Assembly (NCBI RefSeq): GCF_949628265.1
Contig: NC_088786.1
Span: 41,003,681 to 41,067,680 of the forward strand
From: Cloeon dipterum
Taxonomy: Eukaryota > Arthropoda > Insecta > Ephemeroptera > Baetidae
DNA: 64,000 bases
Direction of reading: 5' to 3'
The notes under the pieces were generated by a model that saw only the letters and a program-made list of their open reading frames with translations, was not told the origin of the DNA and made no database searches. This document shows, one piece after another, positions 56,280 to 64,000 of the stretch. Position 1 is the first letter of the stretch. Every line of letters begins with the position of its first letter. The translations under genes and the position numbers were made by a program.

Positions 56280-56486
56280 TCAAATCATCTTCCTGCATTT
56301 GCCCCTTGCAAGCGTTTGACCAGGTGGACAGGTGGAAGTCCTTTTCGGAGCTGCAATCGCTACTCCTTTGAGAATTAGACCTTTATCCGAATTCTCGGTG
56401 TCGTTTCCTAGGGCTCGAGTTTCGCGGGCGGGCCAAACAGCCGCCGCAAAAAGCAGCAAAACGAACAGAGAGCGAACTTGAAGCAT
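56280..56486 (-). CDS. Secapin-like secreted peptide 10, second subtype
   Basis: 68 residues, closely similar to the gene at 47937-48143. Leader MLQVRSLFVLLLFAAAVWPA to RETRA, then GNDTENSDKG with a potential N-glycosylation site (NDT), KGVAIAAPKRTST and CPPG-x7-CRKMI. The spacer length is identical to its sister, so this pair arose by duplication within the cluster. Confidence 0.75.
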   Translation of the reverse strand: MLQVRSLFVLLLFAAAVWPARETRALGNDTENSDKGLILKGVAIAAPKRTSTCPPGQTLARGKCRKMI

Positions 56487-56489
56487 CGC

Positions 56490-56910
56490 GACTCAAAAGG
56501 CAACTAACTATTTGTGCTGGGTTCGACAAAATTACATAATCAATTGCTTCTGCGCAGTTTAAAATTAAGAGCCAAAAATTGATACAATTTAGGCCAAGGT
56601 CACAAAGATCTTCTGCGTGATTAAAAAAAAATGGAAAATTGACGTGGTCGTCTTCAACACTCGGTAATTTTTTATATATCCAGAAAAACAACTAAAAATT
56701 ACAATTAAACAAATAAAAAGCACAGAGTTTGCATAAAAATTGTCATTTGGCGCCAAGAAGATGATAAAAGAGTCGCTTTGATTTGATGTAAAAATTTTAT
56801 TGAAGTTGCTAACGAATTTTTAACTATATTAGTATCAAAATTTAATGGAGAAGTAAAGAAAAATAATTGTTTCCAGCTGAAATTAATTTTTATTTACAAA
56901 ATTTCAACAA
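56490..56910. other. Intergenic, nothing recognised
   Basis: AT-rich flank between two minus-strand peptide genes; no feature identified. Confidence 0.35.
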
Positions 56911-56912
56911 TT

Positions 56913-57186
56913 TCATCGGGAGCACGCGGAGCAGCTGGTTTCCAGTTCAGGCATTGTTACTGAAAAAAAAAATCAAAACTGAAGAGTCTCATCTTGATCA
57001 GAGAATTAAAATGCGTATACCTTCCTCTTTTATGCAAAGCCCGCCCTTTCCAGAGAAGATGTATCCCGGTGGACAAGCAAGACCGTTGGGTACTTCGTTT
57101 GGATCCTGTGTGTTGGTTTCGCGGACGAGACAAACGGCCGCGATGAGCAGCAAAGCGAAGAGAAAATAACGGTTTCGAGTCATCAT
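56913..57186 (-). CDS. Secapin-like secreted peptide 11, extended form
   Basis: Exons 57021-57186 and 56913-56959 (phase 1) encode 70 residues. Leader MMTRNRYFLFALLLIAAVCL to RETNT, then CPPGYIFSGKGGLC: the loop between the cysteines is two residues longer (C-x12-C) and no Arg follows. The second exon adds MPELETSCSACSR with two more cysteines, giving four in the mature peptide. A TATAAAAAG box and TCAGTCGCTG initiator lie upstream. The most divergent member, possibly with a different fold. Confidence 0.65.
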
Positions 57187-57189
57187 CTC

Positions 57190-57930
57190 AGCTCAACATC
57201 AACAGCGACTGACCATCACTTCAATTGCGTTTGTAACTTTTTATAGGCAGACTGCATTGAGATAACAGAATTGCGTCTTGCTGAAATTGAACATAAATAT
57301 GATAACCTTCCATTTCAATGGGGCTAATTTAAAAAAAAGAAGGCTGCTTGGTCCGAGTGGCGTGATGTTTTTCGGCTCTTGTTTTTGCCTCACAATTTCC
57401 TCAATCGAATTTATTTAAAATTAAAAGTCAAGATCTGCGGACCAATGAGGATTATAGTTGTTTTTTGCACCTGAATTAAAATATTTCTTCATTAAAAGGC
57501 TTGTTAAAAATGATTTTAATTGCATTTGCAATCGAGTATCCGGTTGGGCCGGCAATCTAGCCATTCGCCGGACGTGCGGCTACCCAGAAATACCACAAGG
57601 GGAATTATTTTGATAAAGTCGGCAGCCAGAATAGAGATATTTCCCCACCCCTCGCTTACTGCACTTTATCCAACACCCGAGAATGTAAAAGAGCAGTTTG
57701 TGAACCAATCCGCGGGCACCACCTCATTTTAAAAGGAAGTCTGGCTGCACTGGGATTGGTCGGCTCTTGCAAACCGGCTGGATAGCAGTTCAGGGAATCG
57801 AGGAGTAAAACAGTAAAACGCATTTCCAATTCGAGCGTCGAGTCGAGAACAACTAATTGTAAGCGGCCCTTGGTCGAAACCAGGGTCGTTCCTCCGACCC
57901 AGGACGATTGCACACTGTCGTTTTCACCTT
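57190..57930. other. Intergenic, weak repeat match
   Basis: The segment near 57540-57640 (GGGCCGGCAATCTAGCC, AAATACCACAAGG) weakly resembles the 41230/50215/52270 repeat block. Otherwise nothing is recognised. Confidence 0.35.
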
Positions 57931-57935
57931 GGAAA

Positions 57936-58284
57936 ATGAATGTAAGTAAATATCTATTTTTAATTCCTTGGGAAAGTAAATTCTTTTGTACACCTCTCTG
58001 CAAAAAGGGACAATGTTTATTGAGAGATAACATTTTTATACGATTATTATTTCATAATTTCTACTCTTTTTAATAAAAGCAGTCCAAAGATTCGAGTAAA
58101 TGCGTGTTGCTGGGCGAGAACAAGGAAGTTTGCGGCTTTTGCAGTAAAAACAACTGCGCGGCACATTATTTATAATCTCTCTTTTGACCGCGCTTGACCC
58201 TTTCTGGCTGATAAGCCATTAAATCATCAATTTTCCTTGTTTGTTGCAGATGAGAGGACTTATTTCATGTGCCTCGTCCAATAA
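57936..58284 (+). CDS. Candidate tiny Cys-rich peptide, Kazal-like motif
   Basis: Three exons (57936-57941, 58083-58143, 58250-58284) with clear donors (AAT/GTAAGT; GCA/GTAAAA) and CAG acceptors join to 33 residues with cysteines spaced C-x9-C-x2-C-x7-C. The segment VCGFCNERTYFMC recalls the VCG...TY...C core of Kazal-type protease inhibitors, though it is too short for a complete domain. There is no signal peptide, so an upstream coding exon may have been missed. Low confidence; it may be a decayed gene. Confidence 0.3.
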
Positions 58285-58549
58285 CACCCTCCCTCCGGTG
58301 GCCACCCCCATGGCCGCCGCCCTCCAACCCTCTTCTATCTCCGAGTGATCCGAATTCGACTTCCGTTGACCCTCTGAAGAGAGCAGGGAAAGAACCATTA
58401 TTCACAGACATTTATTGTCTCTTCTCCTGAAGTCACTTCTCAGGGCGTTTCCCTGACCGTCGTCTAACGTCCACACCTGAAAGTGTTCCCCTTTTGGGAA
58501 ATAAATGCAAGCACGGGTTAAAAATTACAAAATCTTTTTGTCCGGAATT

Positions 58550-59880
58550 CACAGACTGTGCTGATCTTGAACATCGTTGTGGGAAAATGCTACTGCGGCG
58601 AAATGCAGACATTTAGAAGCCTCGCAGCGGACACTATCGACCGTTTGTCGACATGGGAGGGTGGCAAATTAATTAAAAAACATGACCTGGTGACAGACGA
58701 TACAACGAACGGTTGGTTGCCGTACGGTTTCCGTCAGTGGTTCAGCCACTTCGTCATTTTCAGTCACAAAGGAAACCAGTCTTGGCTTGTTGGAACCCGG
58801 TCCAAACGTTTCCACAGATTCGGAGATGACGGTAATCCACCTTTGTTTGCAAATATTACATATCCACTTGGAAAATTTAAGGAACGGAAGAACGAGTATG
58901 GGATTTTCTGGATAACTGTCGCTAGAATCATAACTGTCCTATAAGCGGATCTCAGTCCTACATTTACAACATTTTTAAACATACGAATTTCCTGTGGAGT
59001 CGTTGCATATGTATGATTTTGCTCCGCTGCTTAAGTTGATTACAAAGTTAAAATTTTGGTGCTTTATACTGGCGACCGTCATCCAAAAAGTTCCATACAC
59101 GTCGAAGACTCATCCTTCAATGTTCTAAGAGGATATGTAATTCTTGCAGAAAAAGGCGGAGTACGCGCACATCTCTACCTATTTGGGTTCCCACAATCCA
59201 AGATTTGTTTCTTTTTAGGCTGAATACTACGATGTGTCAGCAGTCAGGAGTTTATTAGGATCGTACGATAATTTTCCGTTGGTTGACTGGTCAATCACCA
59301 GGTCGTAAGGCACCATCCAGTGCCCACAAACGGCCGACAATATCTACTTCCAGGCCTCTGGCTTTTTGGATTGTGTTGCAGTTACCTTCTTCACCGATAA
59401 TGTTTTCCATCAGCACAAAAACACTCCGTCTGTGCATTCACAACTAACCGGGCTTGCGTCCATTTCCCAAGATGGGAACACATTCATTTTTGGACAAAGT
59501 TGTAGCCTTGAGTTTGATAAATCCTTGAGAAGAGCCTTGTGGGGGCTATAGCAACTTCCTTTTCCCTGCTCTCTCCCGATGGCCAATCGAAGTCCAATTC
59601 GTCCCACTCGGGGATAGATCTGTTGGTGGTTGAAAAAGCTCAGAGTTGAAACTCTCTGCCAAGAAATCCTCACCAAAATGGAGAAGAAATAAACCAGTTT
59701 CTTGTAAGCCAAAATTCCTCTACCTTGCTACCGGAAACAACCCTTTTTTTCCTTTTCAGCCGTGTTTGAGGACAACACATATGAAGAGGACCAGGAACTC
59801 CAAACCGGAGTGACAGGATAAGGACGCCATATTTATGAATTCTGTAATTTGCAAAAAGGTTTTAAATAAAATTTTAACCT
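58550..59880 (+). pseudogene. Decayed gene of unknown family
   Basis: Several protein-like stretches lie on the plus strand in changing frames: FRSLAADTIDRLSTWEGG and NQSWLVGTRSKRF (58600-58820), FNVLRGYVILAEKGG (about 59115-59165), AVTFFTDNVFHQHKNTPSV and SQDGNTFIFGQ (59375-59500), ending with EDNTYEEDQELQTG before a stop near 59820 and an AATAAA at about 59867. Stops and frame changes separate them. The pattern suggests one old gene, broken many times. I do not recognise its family. Confidence 0.4.
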
Positions 59881-60111
59881 GGAAACTTTTTATTTCGTGT
59901 GATTGCGAATAAAGATTATTATTTCCTAGAATAATTTTGTTTCAATTCGGTTTGAGAGGCCATTATAATAATTCAAGGTCTTTAATGCAAAAGGGAAACA
60001 AGATTAAAACCAAACGCAGTTTTTTAATTGATTAAAATTGTAACAAACGGATGAAATAGAAGCTTTGTTGTAATTTCCTACTTAAATCCCTGAAAATGCA
60101 CAATAATTTTG

Positions 60112-60673
60112 CTACTGCGTCTCGCAAATGTAAGTTGGAATAATGTTGGTCTTGACCCTGCTGTTGAACAGGTCGTGGATGCTGCCGTTCGATAAGAATA
60201 CCATGTTAATTTTGAGCAGTTCCACGTCGATGGCAACAACAGACTCGCTGCAAGGAAAGCGATTCTCGCCCGCGGGGAAGGCATAAAAGATGTCCGGCAA
60301 AACTTGGCGTTTGCGACACCACATCTCGTGCGTCTGGTTGACCGCAAACGTCTCGCCCACCAGAAGAAAGTTCAACGTCTTGTTTCCTCCTGTTTATACA
60401 TATTCCATGAATAAGGATAATTAATTTCGGGCTGAAAGTTCTCAAACCTGTTATGTTTTGAACCAATTGCGAAGATCCTCAAGTGTCACTGGTTCAAAGA
60501 GCCTCATTCCAAGACTGCAGCAGTGCATGAATGCATCTACTGGATCCTATATTATTAGTTTTTATAGTAATGTTAGAGAGAATTTTAGAATTAATGAATT
60601 CCTCGCACCGGATTCGCGCCATTTCCATAAAAATAAATCTTGCCATTGACTTCCACCTTAATACCCCTGGCGG
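60112..60673 (-). pseudogene. C-type lectin domain gene 4, frameshifted
   Basis: Exons 60609-60673 (NGKIYFYGNGANP), 60448-60546 (HCCSLGMRLFEPV) and 60112-60389 (LVGETFAVNQTHEMWC ... TYICETQ and stop). This is the insect CTLD layout: lead strand, C-C-x-L-G-M helix, WC-type loop and final Y-I-C. In the second exon one A is missing from the run at 60456-60459, which puts TAA in frame just before the splice; with the sister copies as guide, the frame would otherwise join correctly. No EPN or QPD sugar-binding motif is seen. Either a pseudogene or a base error. Confidence 0.6.
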
Positions 60674-60776
60674 CTTTGTTAAATATCGCATTAAAAATAT
60701 ATATTTTTATAGATTTTTGTTTACTTTTGCCCATAGTATTTAACTGAGTGATCATTATCGACTGGAAATAATAAAT

Positions 60777-62353
60777 TTATACACTATCCAACCAACAGAA
60801 AGCAAAAAATACATTATTTTTGCAGCTATTTCTTTCAGAGAGCCAACAGGATCGACGTTTTGGAACACATGGAAGCGGAGGGGATGGCTTAAAATTCAAA
60901 TTATTAAAATGCCATAAAAAATGTCCACTTCCAACCATGGAAGCGTTTTCGAAATTATTTTTGACCATCTCCACAACGGTATCAGGTGCTTTTTCCAAGC
61001 CGCACTTGAACGTTTCATAGGCATTCACGCATTCGTCATCAGATTCTTTGGATATTTTATTAAAAGAGCTGAATTTTGAAAAGAAAATCAACTTTTTCCA
61101 CTGCACTCGTCGAACGAAACGAAACCCTGCTCCATTTTCGAAGGTTCCTCTTGCGATGCAAGTTCTATTTGCAGCAAGACGGCGATGCTGCTCAATCCTC
61201 CAGACTTGTACTGATATAAATTAATTTGAATTTTATTGGAAATAATTATTCAGTTCAATTACCAGCCCCAGATCGACGCCAACGCATTTCAGGAAACACT
61301 ATGCATGATTTAAAATTTATTTTATGAAATTCCAAAGGATTTTATAGGTTTAACAGCCGAATAATTCTCATAATGACGTGTCAAAAATCGGTGGAAACGT
61401 AAAAAAACCATTAATTTAGCGGTTATTAGTTTGATAAACCCAACAAGAACGCTGGTGACCAATCTGGAGGCTCTCTGATTGGCTGTTTCTTAAGATTGCG
61501 ACTGCAGCGCCACTCAGAGACAACCAGCAGCCATCTTAAAACAACTGTGAGCCAATCAGAGAGCCCTTATTCTCTGTTGTTCATTCTTTTGGAACTTTTT
61601 GATTGGCACTGTCAAAAATGGGATTCCAGCACTATGCTTAAAAGAATTACTAAGAAATATAATGTACAACCTTAAGATGTAGAGAAATATTTGCTGATCC
61701 TAGTGCAGTGGCGTTCAACAGAAAATCGACCTCAGCTGATAGAAAATAATTGTTCAAGCGTAAAATAAAGTCTCAAAAGATTTTACAGCTAGTGACGTTC
61801 CAAATTTCTGCGCATTCGTTCTGGGTTCCCAACTGGGCCGAGGCTGCACTTCTCCGAATATCGCACAAAAAATTCTTTTCCTCGGCGCAGTCGGCGGTGG
61901 CCAGAAGCGAGGATTCGTTTCTTGCCTCCAGATAAACGCAATTTAGGCCTTTGATCGGATGTCCCTCCTTCCAAATGAGCTCAGGGTTGACGAAATCGCG
62001 GTCGAGGGAGCACCACCTGAAATTTGAGGGGCACCCCAGGTCCGTTCCGGAAAGCCAGTAGTCACCAATGGTCAACCACGAATATTCTAGCCCGAATTAA
62101 ATTTTAAATGTCTTTAAACAATTAATAATATACTTGTAATCAGTTTGGAAATGCAATTCAATTTTCCAGTCGACTCTACGGAGGTTAAATTCAAACCTAT
62201 TTCGCAGCACTGGTCCCTGGCATTTTTCCAGGTAGACTTTTATAGGGGTTGTGGTGAATTATTGCATTTACTATCTATTTTAAACCTTGGTTTTGGTGTA
62301 AGTCAAAATGTTCCGGCCACAGCTGTCGTACCACTCGCCATAAGAAGTGTAAT
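60777..62353 (-). CDS. C-type lectin / odorant-binding-protein-like fusion
   Basis: Seven exons in consistent phase: 62286-62353, 62134-62236, 61787-62086, 61671-61735, 61263-61298, 61093-61210 and 61045 to about 60777. The first three form a C-type lectin domain (ARDQCCEIGLNLTSVES; YWLSGTDLGC; LNCVYLEARN; CAEEKNFLCD), without EPN or QPD. After the lectin come NECAEIWNVTS, VDFLLNATALGSANISLHLK, CFLKCVGVDLGL, a helix ending FVSFDEC, and ECVNAYETFKCGLEKAPD. This gives six cysteines with the C2-x3-C3 and C5-x8-C6 spacings of insect PBP/GOBP proteins. The product should be secreted, but the signal-peptide exon was not found. A Cys-rich piece (CAASCPLNQC) near 62520 may belong upstream. The C-terminal end is uncertain. 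Confidence 0.65.
61469..61565. repeat. Inverted repeat inside an OBP-domain intron
   Basis: GGCTCTCTGATTGGCT (61469-61484) and its exact complement AGCCAATCAGAGAGCC (61550-61565), with further pairing just inside (TTCTTAAGAT and ATCTTAAAAC). It lies in the intron between 61671 and 61298 and shares GGTGACCAATC with the repeat near 8450. Confidence 0.65.
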
Positions 62354-62577
62354 CTAAAACAAAATTAATTTAAAATCTTTGGTAAAAAATATCCATACTT
62401 AAAAGAACGTTATTTGTCGAGTTGAACAGGTTGACCTATTAATTTAATTTTATTATTTATAATTAATTTGTAAATTAATTCGAATACATCTCGCTGGCAT
62501 TGATTTAAAGGGCACGAAGCAGCACACGCCGGCTTTTCAGTCGCAATTAATTGCGTCTATTTGAAATAGTTTTTAAA

Positions 62578-63147
62578 TTACTGTATAACATATTTTGAAA
62601 TAAATAAAATGCATGCCTTGCAAGCGTAAACGTATCTGTTGGCGCAGTTCCTGTCGCTCATGATGGTGCCTGTCGCATTCAAAACGAAGCGAAAATGCAC
62701 GCAGCTCTCGTTTCCATTTTTGTTGTCGGGCTGGCCGCGCTCCCAACTCAAATCCTGGCTGAAAATCGTGGGTCCCGTGGGTTCGCAAAACGAAAACTGG
62801 CCTTCGGGAGAGCCTTTCGAGGTGCTGGAAGTCCAGTAGTTTAAATTCGCTATCCAGTTGGCTAAAAATTCTTTTGTTAAGGATGTACGGAGTTTAATTT
62901 TAAAACTACTTTTGTTGTAACCGGCCGAAAAGCGTGTTAGTAATTGTTGCTCGGCAGCATTGTCGATGTTGAGAGACTCCATTCCCAAAGCATAGCATTG
63001 TTGCATGCTTGCCAACCAAGACATCTATATAGCAATCGTTTTATATTTATATAATTTTTGTTCAATTTCTAAATTGAAATACCGGTTTGTTTCCCAAAAG
63101 ATAGGTGTAGCTGCCGATGTTGATCCAGACACCGTAAGAAGTTCGAT
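62578..63147 (-). CDS. C-type lectin domain 2, QPD type
   Basis: Exons 63083-63147, 62910-63024 and 62578-62861 join in phase (1, 0, 1), the last intron being only 48 bp. Residues read SYTYLLGNKP, SWLASMQQCYALGMESL, IANLNYWTSS, WERGQPDNKNGNESCVHF and DRNCANRYVYAC, a full long-form CTLD. The QPD triplet with Asn-Gly-Asn nearby is the classical calcium/galactose-type signature, followed by DRNC in the WND position. No start exon is visible; only 118 bp separate it from the lectin at 63265, so it may be part of one multi-domain protein with its neighbours. Confidence 0.65.
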
Positions 63148-63264
63148 CTTGAAACAGATTTTAAAATACTCAAACTAAAATTCTTGGCATTCTTTCATAC
63201 TTATCAAATTTCCATAAGAATCAAATAAGTTTGTCTGGATTTTCATAAATTTTTGTAACAGAAT

Positions 63265-63920
63265 TTAAACAAATATTTTAATTCTAACGTTTTTGGTGAA
63301 CTGCTTGGGACAGTCGACGGGAAACTGGCAAATGTAGGGCAGTGCGTCATCGCATTTTCTGTGAGTCATCCCCTGCTCCTGCTTTTCGGAGTGGTGGAGA
63401 TTTCCAGGGCCAAACAGCGTTGGAGGGTTGACAATGGTGCAGGGGTTGGCAGCCAGAATTTGGACATTGATGTGAGAGAGGTCGACATGTTGTAGCCGAT
63501 CGAGCACCACGCGTATTTCTTTTCCAAATCGCATTTTGGATCTTCATTGGAGCCGCTTGTCCAGTAAGTTCCATCTGTTTTTGACAGGAAAATTTAAAAT
63601 TTCAATCTTTTTAACTAAAGAAACCTTTAAAACTGGAGAGACAGTTCATTTCCTCGAGAGATGTGACTGCCAAGAGGGACATTTTCAATGCAGAGCAACG
63701 CAATGCCGCTTCGTTCCTCGTCACCTTTTAAATTGTAATTAATTTACCTGATTTTGGATTTAATTTTTAATTTTCTTACAGCAACATTTGAAACGTAATA
63801 GAGCCGGTTGCATCTTGACGCCTTTTGCACTGAACCGTCCGCTAAAAAAATTAATTTAAAAAATCCCTAAAAATTTTAATGGCTCATTTTACATTGTGAT
63901 GGTTTCACTGTTGGGGTTTT
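63265..63920 (-). pseudogene. C-type lectin domain 1, partial, frameshifted
   Basis: Minus-strand exons 63893-63920 (KTPTVKPSQ, a Thr/Pro linker), 63780-63841 (KASRCNRLYYVSNVA), 63625-63724 (RCSALKMSLLAVTSLEEMNC) and 63265-63574 (YWTSGSNEDPKC ... RCLALEIS). The last exon needs a one-base frame change near 63375-63400 to reach the final MTHRKCDDALPYICQ. All other splices keep phase. The 5' end lies beyond the window. The frameshift makes it a pseudogene unless it is a base error. Confidence 0.6.
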
Positions 63921-64000
63921 CTGTAATTTAAATTATTTACTATAAAAGTTTAATTATTATTTCGGTTAAAAATATACTGTCAGGAAGTTATTGAAATCTG

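Noticed and set aside
1..64000. tRNA or rRNA genes
   Set aside because: I saw no GGTTCRANNCC-type T-arm with matching acceptor stem and no rRNA core sequence on either strand by eye; a tRNAscan run would settle it.

Overview
The window reads as nuclear DNA of an arthropod, most likely an insect. It is AT-rich, has many short introns with GT..AG ends, arthropod-type TCAGT initiators, insect-style C-type lectin and odorant-binding-protein domains, secapin-like secreted peptides, and many small inverted-repeat elements. I cannot name the species. All exon chains below were assembled by eye from splice signals, reading phase and comparison between copies inside the window; no search was run.

Region 1 (1-20.3 kb) is a nursery of zinc-finger genes. 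A minus-strand family of Q/P-rich proteins ending in C2H2-like fingers has two intact tandem copies (1704-3899 and 5447-7651, in a duplicated unit of about 3.1 kb), a longer relative with a CCHC-like knuckle exon (17112-20280), a truncated relative (13487-15300) and two relics (90-345, 16060-16260). Its internal introns are almost all phase 1 and one exon type has been multiplied. A second, plus-strand five-finger family has two copies (8591-10079 and 10815-11351), each with an in-frame stop inside the finger array, at different places. A GC-rich two-exon gene of unknown function (11562-12367) lies between. A reverse-transcriptase fragment, foldback elements and MITE copies are interspersed.

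Region 2 (20.6-36 kb) is repeat-dominated. A 9.7-kb satellite (about 23.84-33.59 kb) is built from two related monomers of 60 and 92 bp. It is flanked on both sides by diverged monomers, a decayed Cdc20/Fizzy-type WD40 exon and copies of a GC-rich unit carrying a splice donor and a hairpin, so the satellite seems to have expanded inside a duplicated chimeric gene-like unit. One unit copy carries a 59-bp near-perfect palindrome whose empty site survives in the neighbouring copy.

Region 3 (37-39 kb) holds one well-preserved six-exon BTB-BACK gene.

Region 4 (40.4-57.2 kb) is a cluster of secapin-like peptide genes on both strands: eleven intact, five broken and at least one promoter stub. Each intact gene encodes a signal peptide and a short mature peptide with two cysteines spaced C-x10-C (one diverged to C-x12-C), usually as CPPG...CR. 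Most share a compact promoter (TATTTAAG about 31 nt before a TCAGT initiator, then a leader of about 18 nt) and a splice donor close to the stop codon.

Region 5 (57.9-64 kb) has a tiny Cys-rich gene, a decayed gene of unknown family, and a minus-strand array of four C-type lectin domains. The third runs, through exons in consistent phase, into a six-cysteine odorant-binding-protein-like domain, giving a lectin-OBP protein. Relics of one lectin exon also occur at the left end of the window.
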